DNA from: Anisodus tanguticus
Lineage: Eukaryota; Streptophyta; Magnoliopsida; Solanales; Solanaceae
Direction of reading: 5' to 3'
DNA: 64,000 nt
Assembly (NCBI GenBank): GCA_034509755.1
Contig: CM067556.1
Coordinates: 11,493,501 to 11,557,500, forward strand
This document shows, piece after piece, positions 11,899 to 23,392 of the stretch; the stretch's first letter is position 1; each line of letters opens with the position of its first letter. The translations under genes were made by a program, and so were the position numbers. Below the pieces are notes generated by a model. The model worked only from the letters and a program-made list of their open reading frames with translations, did not search any database and was not told the DNA's origin.

Positions 11899-13496
11899 TG
11901 TTGTGATGTTTATGAAAGTATATTTATGTCCTAGAGACAATCTGTATTAGGACAAATGTACTTTATACACATTCATATTATTATTAATGGAGATTAATAT
12001 TTTGGCATTTGCAATTATTGAATTATTATTTGATTATTTGTAATTATTCATTAATATGCATCCCTTGAGCTTACATTGTCATTAATAGAGTGAGATATTG
12101 ATGATAGAGCGTAACTCTTAAAATAGACTCGACTAATGATCATCGAGAATGGGATATCGATGATATGTGATAAGTCGGCATGTGGTCTGCATCACATCCT
12201 TAGAGGATGTAGTATGTCTGACCTGCTACGAGTAATGACTACTCGTGATGGACACATGGATACTTTGGAAGTATTGGTATACCCTGCTGATATACTGTTT
12301 GTTATACTTGTCTAAAGTATGATCAACGTGTGGGAGATATAAGTCCTTAGACTTGTGGTCAATACGCACCTTGTCTACAAAGTAATGTACTTTGATCCCG
12401 TCCTAAGATCAAATGACTTATAGGTTAAGATACGATTTGTATTGGGTACATTACGATGTGGATTGAAGGTGGTAGTTGAGCCAAGATTAGGATTCATTCC
12501 TCGAATGTATATTTGAGAGAACGCTCGGATTCTCAGTGATATTAGGTTGACTAAGTCGTTGGCCAACGCAATAGACATATTTAGAATATGGTCTAGTCGT
12601 CAACTAATATAGATGAGATACAATGATTAAGACATTTGGATAGACACTTGATAAATCCTAAGCTTGATCGGGTGTGTCGTGAATGAAATGATTTTATCTT
12701 ACCACATAAAGGTTAAGTTTACTGGATTCGCGTAAACGTACTTCACATATTGAGTTCGTCTTCCGGCGCCGTCTAGGAGTTCCGTGTAGACCTTAATTTG
12801 ATTAATGTCGATATGAGAAGGCTTGTAGGGTCACACTATGTCAATTGTCCGTTTCGATCTAAGGATGTATTGAGAGAGTAATTAAATGTTCGATTTGGAA
12901 TCGAGATATTTAAATGAATAATGATTATTTTAATTAAGTCAAAATTAGATTTTGAATTTAATTAAGAATGCACGAAAAATAAATCGAGGCAGTGCAGGAG
13001 CACGTCGAGCGTCGCTGTGCCCATACCCTAGGGTCGCGGCGCTCGACATGTGCATGCACTTCGCCGCGGCGCCCATACCCTAGGGCCGCGACGCCTCTGC
13101 CTCGAATTTTAGGTCAGGCCCAAGGTCAAACCCTAATCCGATTTTGACCTATTTTTCAACTATAAATAGAGGCATTCACCTCATCATTTATACACTAATT
13201 TCTGAAAATCATTCTAAGCCTTAGAGACTTAGAATCAAATACTCTCTCGAACCTCTGCCGGATTTCCTAGTTTTCCGAAAGAGAAATACATTGAAGATTA
13301 GAGCTTGCAATCGGAAGGGCAATCGCGTGTGCACCTCACAGTTGATAAAGATTCCAGATAATTCTAACTTGTAAGTGTATGTTTTATGTTTACAAGTGTA
13401 ATTGTTGTATAACCATACCAGAAATGATGTTGGGGTAAGTAAGAAACAAAATTTTAAACTTCCGTTGTGCCTTACTTATGCGCTTTGTACCCAACA
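11899..13496. mobile_element. Probable solo LTR (TGTTG...CAACA), 1.6 kb
   Basis: The block begins TGTTGTGATG and ends GTACCCAACA, giving the inverted TGTTG/CAACA ends usual for LTRs. It contains a TATA box (CTATAAATAGAGGC at about 13160) with an R-like region after it. A GC-rich patch (13000-13105) holds two copies of CCCATACCCTAGGG in otherwise AT-rich DNA. Flanks TAAAA and TAACC match at only 3 of 5 bases, so the target duplication is weak. No gag or pol is nearby, so a solo LTR or a non-autonomous element are both possible. Confidence 0.5.
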
Positions 13497-14453
13497 TAAC
13501 CCTTCAGTTTAATGGTACATTTATCTTTGATAGGCCAGATTGAAGTGAATTAATTTATGAAGCTTTGATTTAAACAATGTGGGATGAAAATTAATTGACA
13601 CATAAGAGTATAATTGTAATTTAAGAAGGAATAATAGGAACCACGAGGCACCATTGTTTTTTGTTTAACTAACCTAGTTCGATAAAATATAATATTTATA
13701 TAACTATAAATGTCATTAATTATCAAATAAAAAAAGTTAAAATTAAATTATTTTTAAGGATAATATTTTTTTGTGATAGACAAAGAACGTTTCATATAAA
13801 ATGTGATAGAAGAAGTAATTGAAAATTGAAACGTTAGTGGTTGTTAGTACTCTTAATCACCCACGTTAACAAGTTTCGGTGTATCATGGTATGACTATGC
13901 ATGATAGGGTAGTGCATTTTTGCGGAAAACAGGGTAGACTTAAGAGGAATTTATCTTCCCGGCCTTTCTTTTTTCCATGATACCTTAAAGAATGGAATTT
14001 TTTAAAATTATGGAAAATAAAAGCTTTATGTAAGTTAAAAAAACATCAACTTTTAAATTATTTAGAAATTAGATTTGTATTATTAAATATCATAAACAAT
14101 CTCTCAACCTTCCAAGTAGTGTAAGGTCTTCTACCCTCTAAGATTATGAAATTACAATTGTTATGTTATTATTATAAAATTTAAATATTAAATTAAATTG
14201 GAATTTTATACAAGAAGAAGAAGTTCCTAATTTCTATTAAATAAATTTGTAAAAAATATCTACAAATAGCACTTAAAAATTTATGTTATTGGAATTGGGA
14301 AACGGAATCTCGTCCTCGTTGTCAAATTTCCTCCATTCCTTCGCCTAACAATAAAACTTGCCTTCTTTTTTTCACCTAATTTCATTTTATCCCACAATCC
14401 CCCTCCTTCCCCTCCCTCTGTAAACCCACATTAAAATTAGGTATCGTCTGGCA
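13497..14453. other. Intergenic and BBD promoter / 5' UTR
   Basis: AT-rich DNA. Pyrimidine-rich sequence at 14330-14420 (CCCCCTCCTTCCCCTCCCTC) probably belongs to the 5' UTR or core promoter of the gene starting at 14454. No other coding signal is seen. Confidence 0.45.
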
Positions 14454-17400
14454 ATGCTCGGCGCTGAGTTGAGAGTCCGTACCGTCGCCGGAATTTCAAC
14501 GGATCTACCGGAAACCAGCCGGTGGACTTCCAGTTGGAACAGTTACTCCTCGATTCGGAATATCTCCTTCCATATCTGTTCCGGTAATAGGCATTGTAGA
14601 AAGTCGAAATTGATGGTGATTTGCAGCAAGTCATCACGCGGAAGCTTCAATCGGAAATCTAATCAGAGTGATGAAAGAAATGATGATTATATTGAAGCTG
14701 TCGTTCTTGTTTCAGGTCTTCAATCTTCACCTTGTACAGTTACCATTTTGCACTTGTAATTTTGTATTGGTCTATATTTTTGATATTATGTTGTACTTAT
14801 CATATCATTTTTGGTTGATAAAGATTATTACTGATGAACATTACTTTGTCGAAATTTTACTGCTTGTTAATCAATGCAGCTTAATTGCTGCATATTAACT
14901 CATCGTCGTTATTAGTTAGTGAAGAATGGTAGATGTGCTGCACTCTGAACAAGTTGCTTGCCTAGTAGTAACATTTAATAATCCACTGTTACAGAATGGA
15001 GGGACCTATAAACATTTAAATTTGTTAAAAAAAATGACTTGAGATGGGAAACAATGCATTTTGCTATAATTTGAGAAACTAAATCAATCAATCAATTATT
15101 TGCATCTCGAATACTGAATTGGTTGAGTGGGCTATTTGATGCCTGTGTTTCCACTTTTGTTTAGTTAGGTCCGTTTCATATAGTACTAAATGAATGTTAG
15201 GGGTTTTCTAAAATTGCACGTATACTTATACAAATAACTAGTATATCCCGACTAGTTGGTATAGTATGTGTGGATTTCTCTGCTGCCATTATGTCTCTTT
15301 TCTAAGTTGTGACATTGGTCCGGGAGAATTTTGATATTTGAGATATTTCTACTTAGTCCTTTTCTATCACCTTTTGGAAGTCTGTCCGGGACATGACCAA
15401 ACTATCTCAGACTCTCTCTTTATTTTCTACGTGTGCTACTTGCATCTTTTGTTAGTACTATTCTTCTCCAATATTCTGCTGTACGTCTGTCTTAATATCC
15501 ATATTTCAGTATTCATCCGTCTTAATATCTACATTTTTCAATATTCATCCATCTTAATATCCATTTCTCAATATTTATCCTGTGGATGTGATGGGGTCAA
15601 CGTTCAATCACTATAGAGTATTGCTGGTCTAACAACTTTTATTAAAATAACCTTTCACTTTGTTAGACATCTTTTTATCACATAGCATTCCTGTGGCACT
15701 CATCCATCTTAACCAACTTATTTTAATTTATGTGTACTCTGAGAAACTAATTGCTCAATACATTTCTTCTGTAATCTATCTTCTATAAATTACTACTATT
15801 TCTTTCTTCCCTGCATGTGAGGCTAAGCATGTTTACCGATGCTGCAATGACCGCAGAGACTATGAGGCACTACAAAATGCGTATGCGTGGATTTCAAGAA
15901 CCAAGATGGCACTCATCTGCTCACTTGCCTCCCTTTTCTTCTCACCCCAAGGATCGTATCGCTGATGCATCATCTTTAGGGACAGGATTTCTTCGCCGTT
16001 TCAATAATCCAACTATTTTTCTTAAGATTTCTTGTGATGCGGAATATGTCTTACCAATTATTGTCGGTATGTACTTTAGATTCTACTTCGACAACTAGTG
16101 CTGTTTTGTAAGCAGTTATGTCGTACCGTTATGGTAACTTTTACTCTGGCTGCTACTTCAGGAGAATATGCTGTCGAAAAACTTATAGATTCATTGCATG
16201 AGGAGGAGACTGGGGTAATGTTTTTAAGATTTTGAAAGCGGATTCTCTGATTTACTTTTCCTTTTCTTTCTTTTAACATTTCCTTGAGATGCTGAAGTTG
16301 GGCCTGCTGCAGGATTGCCCCGACCAGTTCCTGCTTGTGAGGAATTTATTGGTGAAATTTGGCTATGAAGTATGTTAATACCATTTTTATGTATCTCATC
16401 ATATGCATACTTTCTCAATCTTGATTTTTTATGATAAATAATATCTCAATCTTGATTTTAGTCTTCATTTTTACCTTTAGCTTCTCTATTTTAAATTTGC
16501 TATCACATTCCCTGAATTTGAATCACCAGAAACCTTTTGGTTATTTGAAGCATGTGATTCTAAATGTTTATATTTGTTAGTTTTATATATCCAAATGAAA
16601 ACATTCATGAGGCGACCGTTAACTCCTTCTGCTTATTTTTTTGCTGCCAGTTCACTGTACTAATATGCTCTTACCAAGTATCATGAGAAGTTCTTACTGA
16701 TTGCTCTAACTTGTAACATGGCAAGTGAGCAGGAGGCTCTCCTCAATTACTTCTAGGTGTTTGTAAGATGTAACACTTCCTTTGAGATGTGATCACCTTT
16801 AAATTTGGGAAACGAGCACTGCATCTTTAATTATTGTTTGAAGTGCTGGCCGTTCTTTCTTAGTTTGGTGATCTATCATTTCCAGGTTAAAATGGTGAAG
16901 ATTACAGAAAGAGTGACTAGTACTTATTTTGCCAGAATATACTTCCAAAAGGTATGTTGGAAGTACTTGTTAGGTAAATCCGAAAAAATATTCCTACTTC
17001 TGGGGTAGCATTTCATCTGAGCTTAACATTTTTTATAATACACAGCCAGGGGAAAAAGATATTATTAGTGTGGATGCTCGTCCTTCAGATGCCATTAATG
17101 TTGCCAGAAGATGTAAGGTAATGTTCTTGTGAGACTTTGAAATCCAAGTGTCATAATGTATGTAGAGTAAAGTCTCGGCTAACGTCCACTGAAATATTGA
17201 AGTCTTTTATGGTATATCTATTGGATAAAGTATGGGACTAATATAAAATTAGCTTTTCCTCCTGTTTTACTCCAACTTATATTAAATCCCAAAGATGCTC
17301 TCTCATGTGAATTCTCTTGCCTTCTCTGTTTAACATTTCATGTCTCTTGGGTGCCTTTTCTCATGACTTGACTCCCTTTAGTTATCAATAAACTGCATCA

Positions 17401-18168
17401 TATAGATTGCTTACTGTTGTAGAGAACATATGTCTCCCGACTGTTTTCTGTTTGCCCTTCTGTTTCCTAGTAATCAATGAAAGCTAGAATGGTGTGCATC
17501 TATTGGCTGTCAACTTCTTTACGTCTAATAATATAATTAACTTGGATCTGAATTCTAGCTTTTGAGTTAAGATGGTCTGGATACAAATTTTCAGCTGAGT
17601 GGTAAAGTTGTATGTGCATGATCTACTTCTTTTCAGTTTTAGCTCTTTAAGAATCAGTCTTACTGACCTTATGTGAGCTATAATGACCTAACTACATTTT
17701 TGAAAACCATTATCTGTCTTAATGGAGTTTGTTCTGGTTTATGCAGGCACCAATATTTGTGAATAAGCAAATTGTCTTGACTGATGCAACAAGAGTAGGT
17801 TATGGAATGCACCGATCTAGGAGAATTAAGTCCACGTATGATGTATTATTAGATAGGTTGGTCTCTTTCCTCTAATATATGCATATCTTTGGACCTCTTC
17901 CAAATTTAAGCTTAATTTTGTCTGGCGCAGTGCATCAGATGGGCCTGATTTACTTTCTGAAGAACTTTGTATGTTGAAAAATATGAACTTAGCAGTGAAC
18001 GAGGAGAGGTACACTGATGCAGGTACATCAACCTAAACCTGCGATTATTTCATTGGAAGTATCTGCTATAGTTTTCCTATAACTAATTTGTTGATATATC
18101 ACCAATATTTTCTGATTCCTGCAGCTATGTGGAAGGACAAACTGATGAGACTTCGTGAGAAGACATGA
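14454..18168 (+). CDS. BBD: Bifunctional nuclease in basal defence response (BBD), nine exons, complete
   Basis: Exons 14454-14715, 15857-16066, 16162-16214, 16313-16369, 16886-16951, 17046-17117, 17747-17856, 17931-18022 and 18125-18168 total 966 nt, or 321 residues. Every junction is GT-AG and keeps frame. Residues about 139-270 form the DUF151/bifunctional nuclease domain (PTIFLKISCD, YVLPIIVGEYAVEKL, GEKDIISVDARPSDAINVA, IVLTDATRVGYGM). Residues about 288-320 form a UVR motif (LAVNEERYTDAAMWKDKLMR). Plant BBD proteins are reported to have RNase and DNase activity and to act in basal defence and ABA-related responses. The ATG at 14454 begins MLGAELRVRTV, as in relatives, and the length is usual for the family (about 325). 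No damage is visible. Distinguishing BBD1 from BBD2 is not possible here. Confidence 0.95.
15491..15582. repeat. About 31-bp tandem repeat, three copies, in BBD intron 1
   Basis: CTTAATATC(C/T)A.ATTT...CA(G/A)TATTCATCC.T occurs three times in a row with small changes. It lies within the 1.1-kb first intron. Confidence 0.75.
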
Positions 18169-19097
18169 GCTCTAAATCTTTCTCCAGGTATATTTGTCTA
18201 CTGTTGACGAAAGAGCTCTTTGATTACAATAATAGTCATGGAATGAGCAAATTTATATTTTGTTGAATTATGGCTATAGTATTCATCTGGCTCCTGAAAA
18301 ATTACATTATTCTACAATGACATCTTTCAGTTTTTGCTGCTATTCATTGTAACTCTCTCCTTGTTCTGTCCAGAAATAAAATGTAAATATTCCATCTGGA
18401 TAACGACGGGAAAGGATGGCAGCTACGACACAGCGCTGCATTTCAACTTTTCAACAACATACTAACAAAAGTTTCAAGGAATCAATAATCTATAGGGATG
18501 TTCGAAAATTATTGTTGTGTACAGGTTACCCTTGTTGTAGAAATCTTTGTTGAAAAGTAAATGCCTTACCTAGGTTGTGTTGTGTCGGTTGGCTTTTCAT
18601 CTAGCTAACCGCAACAATGCAACCTCTAGGTAAAAATGTATATAGTTTGATTGTTGCTGAAGAATATATCAAGGCTGTGAGAATATCATGTACAGAAAAG
18701 ACAGAATTTGCTTAGCCCAAATCATCTCGTGTAACAGATATTGCAAAGATGGTAAGACTTAAAAGCCCTGTTGCGATGTATTACCATGACGCACAGATGG
18801 TGTCTTTCCTTTGCCTCTGATGGCAACCATCTCCACTCATAGATTGTTGTGTAAGTTAAAAGAAGGGGGCTGGCTATGCTGAACTGTGTGGTGGATGGAC
18901 AAGGCTTACGTGAATCTGATCAATGTACATACTATTATGTTCTTTGAGGAGAAAATGGATACTTGGTTGTAATACTGTTAAATGTGTAATAAGACATAAT
19001 TATCATAACACAACTCGTAATCAGACATTTAATCCGCTTTTTAAATTCAAAATCTAGTTAATAAATATAAACCTATAAATAAGAAAATTCAAGTGTC
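18169..19097. other. BBD 3' UTR and intergenic DNA
   Basis: The 3' UTR probably runs several hundred bases and may contain a further intron (CTCCAG|GTATAT at about 18182-18192). I see no other gene here. Confidence 0.4.
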
Positions 19098-19119
19098 ATC
19101 TTTAATTAGTATATTATTA

Positions 19120-19550
19120 GGTAGGATATGACGCAGTTTCAGCTTACCGAGGACATGATCTTAAATAGGAGGATATGGAGGACTCAAATTAGGGTAGAAG
19201 ATTAGTAGGTCGCTTATTCTTTCATACTAGTAGTCATAGTATTGCTCTATAGTTTCCGGTCCTTTGATTTCTGCTACTATCTGTTAGTTCTTGTACTTCG
19301 AGTAGCTTATTTTATCAGTGGTAGCTACTACTCCTTTTTCACACTGCTTTATCATGACTTAGTCGCTTGCGTTATTTGCATTTTCATACTACTTTGAATT
19401 TCTTGTCCTTATCTGACCTTTCTTTTATGTTTTCTCTTAAGCCAGAGGTCTTTCGAAAAAAACCTCTCTACCTTGGCAGAGGTAAGATTTGTATACATTC
19501 TACCCTCCTCAGACCCCATGTTGAGGGATTCCACTGAATATATTGTTCTT
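19120..19550 (+). mobile_element. RTE-type LINE, 5'-truncated, with 22-bp target duplication
   Basis: The block starts with the very C-terminus of an RTE reverse transcriptase ORF (QFQLTEDMILNRRIWRTQIR, then VED and a TAG at 19203-19205). It continues through a typical 3' UTR to the TS/RTE tail (AGGTCTTTCG, CCTCTCTACCTTGGCAGAGG, TACCCTCCTCAGACCCCATG). It is bracketed by ATCTTTAATTAG(T/C)ATATTATTA at 19098-19119 and 19551-19572, a 22-bp duplication with one mismatch. Only the last 430 bases or so of the element were inserted, as expected from incomplete reverse transcription. Confidence 0.85.
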
Positions 19551-19572
19551 ATCTTTAATTAGCATATTATTA

Positions 19573-20214
19573 TAGTCAAGTTTGACATTTCCTCCAAAAA
19601 TTTCACCAAATATCTTATTTCAACTTGTACAAGAAGCGTTTGAAAACGCTTCTTCCTATTAAGGCCAACTTGCCTTTCTTTGTTCCTTCTTATCTTCTCA
19701 ATCCAACTACCTTTTATGTGTTCACTCATAGATCAACCAACACGATGGCTCTATTTTTCTTTAAAAAAAAAAAAATAAATAAAAAAATCCCCGGGGTTCA
19801 GTACCTACTTTAAAATTCCACTAATCTAGATTAGCTGAAAGTCCCACATTAGGTTAAACCTTACTAAATGTGATTCGATTTTTAGCATTCGAACTCGACA
19901 TCTTTTGTTAAAATTGTCTGCCATATATTTCTTTGAATCTAATAATATAATTGGATGTACTTTGAAAATTCTTTTCTTGCTTTATTTTTAGAAATAGAAT
20001 ACCTTGATAAGTCATTTTTTGTTTTTTTGAAGCTTCGAAATTATTTTGTTTTTCCTTTTAAAAATGATAAATATAACTGTGATATACACGGTATATACAT
20101 TGTCTTGTGTATACCGTGTATTATCACGGAAACACAAAGCATTATGGACAAAATAGTTCGTGATATACATGCCAAGTATATCACGGTTTGGAGCTAGTTT
20201 TGGTAATAAGTTTT
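19573..20214. other. Intergenic DNA with two strong hairpins
   Basis: 20079-20127 is an imperfect inverted repeat with arms of about 21 bases (GTGATATACACGGTATATAC against GTATACCGTGTATTATCAC). 20159-20185 is a perfect hairpin, CGTGATATAC / GTATATCACG with a 7-base loop. Both share GTGATATAC. A poly-A/AT tract lies at about 19760-19787. Confidence 0.55.
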
Positions 20215-22411
20215 TGTAAATAATTAGTATTATACACTTACTATAATTATAGAATTCTTGTACAAATAAAATAGGATTTTGGGAGTAGAATAGGAATACG
20301 ATTTTTCATATTATGGAAATTGTAAATTGTATATATACTCATTCATTAATTAAAATAATCAAGGGATTATTTCTTTCATGGTATCAGAAGTTTAGGTGTT
20401 TCTACCAATTTTTCATCTCTTCCGCTGCCTCGGTTCTCATGTCAAATTCTCGGCAACCGTGCATCTTACCTCCTCTCTTCCCAAATTTTCTTCCAAATCC
20501 CTTATTCACCTATTGCTCTTTCGTTATGTCTACGTCAAAGAACATGTTTCATCCTGCCCTTACTGTTTCCAACATCAAGAACCATATCCCTATTGTGTTG
20601 AGATGGAAAACGTCCAGTATGCGACGTTGGCAGAATTTTTCAAAATTCACGCAATCTCACATCAAGTCCTCCATCACATAATTCCTCCCGCTGTCCCTCC
20701 ACCTGCGGTGGTTCCTCAGTTATGGATCACTCTTGATGCTACCGTCCTTCAGTGAATTTACTCCACTATTTCTACCGACTTTTTACAGACGATCATTGAA
20801 CCAGACAATACGGCTATGACTACTTGGAATAGATTGCGTGATATATTCCAGGACAACCAACATTCCCGAGTTATCACCCTTGAGCAAGAAGTTTCACAAG
20901 TAAGCATGGTAGATTTCCCGAATGTTTCGGTATATTATAAAAGGTTCAAGGAATTGGCAGATCAACTCTGTAACGTTGGAGAGTCTGTTACCAATAATCG
21001 TCTTGTCCTACAAATGGTTGCAGGCCTATTTGAGGCCTATAATGGCGTTGGAACTCTCCTTCGTCAAAGTAATTCGCTTCTCCATTTTTATCAAGTGCGT
21101 TCGATGCTCACGTTAGAAGAAGCCGGCTTGGCAAAAAAAGGCGGCTACCGGCGCCAGTTCCGTGGCAATGATGACTTCATCCAGTAACTCTCACGGTTTT
21201 ATTGATAATTCGGGCCAAAACCGCAACAACGGTGGCGGCAAGAAGGGTCAAAATCGTAAAAATAATGGCAAAAATTGTGGCGGCAACAACAGTCGCGACC
21301 GAAGCAGTGGTGGCAACGACGGTGGGCCTCGGGGTAGTGGGTAGCAACCCAATTGGTCTCAGCAGTGGAACTGGGCCAGTGGCCCGTGGCCCAACAATGG
21401 CTATTTTCTTCCTAGCCCTTACCTGGATAACTGGGCCTAGTTCCAGCCACAGGCCAGACCCAGTTTCTCGGGTCCAGCTTCAGGCAGCAGTTTTCATTCT
21501 GGACCGGGGCCGCAGGCCGGTTTGCTTGGGCCTCAGCCACTACAATGGGCCCCACACCGACTCCGACAGATATTGAGGCTGCGATGCATACGCTTGGATT
21601 AAATCCTCCAAACTCGAATTGGTACATGGACACCGGCGTCACTTCTCACATGACGTCAGACCAAGGTACTCTCTTGTCTTATTCCAATTTGAGCAAAAAT
21701 CGTGGCATTATTATTGGTAATGGCAATACAATTCCAATTCGTGGTTACGGTAATACAACTTTGTCTCCCCGCATCCACTTCTTGTCTTGAAAATACCCTT
21801 CATGCCCCGAACTTAATTAAAAAATTGGTGTCTGTCTTAAAATTCTCCACTCATAATTGGGTTTTTGTTAATTTTGATCCTTTTGGATTTTTTGTGAAGG
21901 ATTTCAAAACGGGGATACCTTTCATGAGATGCAATAGTAGGGGAGATCTTTATCCAATCACGCCCGCATCAAGTTTCTTGAGTCAAGTCATGCCATCAAC
22001 ATTTGCAGCTCTCGCTCATTCCTTGTGCCATGCACGTTTGGGTCACCCTGAGTCGTCTATTGTTTCTTCTTTGCATAAAAATAATTTTATTTCTTGTAAG
22101 AGTACGCGTAGTACTCCAAGTTGCCATTCATGTCCTTTAGGAAAATATGTTAGATTACCATTTGTAGCCTCTACGTCTAGTACTTTGATGCCTTTTGATA
22201 TTATTCATAGCGATTTATGGACTTCTCCTGTTCTCAGTTCTATCGGCCACCGTTATTATGTTCTATTTTTGGATGATTATTCTAATTTTTTATGGACCTT
22301 TCCGTTAGCGAAAAAATCACAAGTTTTTTCCATATTCTTAAAATTTAGAGCGTTCATGAGTACCCAATTCGAAGGGGAAATAAAAAATATTCAATGTGAT
22401 AATGGCAAAAA
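20215..22411 (+). mobile_element. Ty1/copia retrotransposon, 5' half (LTR, gag, protease, partial integrase)
   Basis: A 164-bp 5' LTR (TGTAAATAATTAG...TTTCTTTCA, 20215-20378) is followed directly by a primer-binding site TGGTATCAGAAG (20379-20390) matching initiator tRNA-Met. The gag region (about 20400-21190) contains NTAMTTWNRLRDIFQDNQHS and VSQVSMVDFPNVSVYYKRFK. A Gly/Asn-rich linker follows, then a protease-like WYMDTGVTSHMT (DTG where D[ST]G is usual), then pre-integrase and integrase (CHARLGHPES, CHSCPLGK, IIHSDLW, FLDDYSNFLW, QCDNG). Coding changes frame near 20755, 21187, 21345 and 21787. The element stops abruptly in the integrase at a GA repeat. RT, RNase H and the 3' LTR are missing. 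It is the same lineage as the copies at 54.9-58.3 kb and 63.1 kb. Confidence 0.85.
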
Positions 22412-22658
22412 TGAGAGAGAGAGAGAGAGAGTAAATAAGAGAGAAGGTAGTGTAGATAAAACCATTGACTTACAAGAATGAATTGTTGATTCATAACTGT
22501 TATTTCACTACCACAATTTCTCTACATAGAAGCAAAAGATACAGAATCTGGTGACATTAATCATAGTCTTAAAGATAATTCTTGCTATACATACACAATT
22601 CAAACACGCATACACATATATCCAAGGATATACATGCTCAATCTTTTACTATTCTATA
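22405..22658. other. GA microsatellite and unassigned sequence after the copia truncation
   Basis: The copia integrase reading frame runs into (GA)n at about 22413-22430, then into sequence unrelated to copia (GTAAATAAGAGAGAAGG onward). Its origin is unknown. The simple repeat marks the breakpoint. Confidence 0.5.
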
Positions 22659-23387
22659 TGTTAAGAGTCCCACATCGGATGTGGAATGGGAACATGGACT
22701 CCTTATATGGACTTGGACAATCCTCACCTTACAAGCTAGCTTCTGGGGTTGAGTTAGGCCCAAGATCTTTTCTTTATATGGTATCAGAGCTAGACCTATT
22801 CCAATTCTTTGTTCACCGATGTTGGGCCCCCAAATTATATTATTGACGTTCCAGTTAACAAGGTTTGGGCGTGTGTGGGAGTGTTAAGAGTCCCACATCG
22901 GATATGGAATGGGAACATGGACTCCTTACATGGACTTGGACAATCCTCACCCAAAAGCTAGCTTGTAAGGTGAGGATTTTCCAAGTCCATATAAGGAGTC
23001 CATGTTCCCTTTCCATATCCGATGTAGGACTCTTAACATGTAAAAGATGGATCTTGCGTCTAACTCAACCCAAAAGCTAGTTTGTAAGGTGAGGATTGTC
23101 CAAGTTCATATAAGGAGTCCATGTTCCCATTCCATATCCGATGTGGGACTCTTAACACTCCCCCGCACGCCCAGATCTTGTTAACTGGAGCGTGGATAAT
23201 ATAATTTGGGGGCCCAACATCAGTGAATAAAGAATTGGAATGAGTCTGGCTTTGATACCATGTAAAGAACGGATCTTGGATCTTGGGCCTAACTCAACCC
23301 CAAAAGCTAGCTTGTAAGGTGAGAATTGTCCAAGTCCATATAAGGAGTCCATGTTCCCATTTCATATCCGATGTGAGACTCTTAACA
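22659..23387. mobile_element. Compound head-to-head TRIM (miniature LTR retrotransposon) inside one CTATA target duplication
   Basis: LTRs of about 120 bp begin TGTTAAGAGTCCCACATCGG. Order: forward LTR 22659-22778; PBS TGGTATCAGAGC at 22779-22790 and a 103-bp internal region to 22881 ending in a purine-rich GTGTGTGGGAG; forward partial LTR 22882 to about 22951; inverted partial LTR to 23038; complete inverted LTR 23039-23157; inverted 103-bp internal region 23158-23260 ending in a reversed PBS (GGCTTTGATACCA); complete inverted LTR 23261-23387. CTATA precedes (22654-22658) and follows (23388-23392) the whole block. The element has no coding capacity and would depend on enzymes from other elements. 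The partial LTR pair forms a near-perfect hairpin. Confidence 0.85.
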
Positions 23388-23392
23388 CTATA

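Noticed and set aside
12375..12578. 67-aa open frame within the LTR-like block
   Set aside because: It falls within noncoding LTR sequence and has no copia or gypsy similarity.
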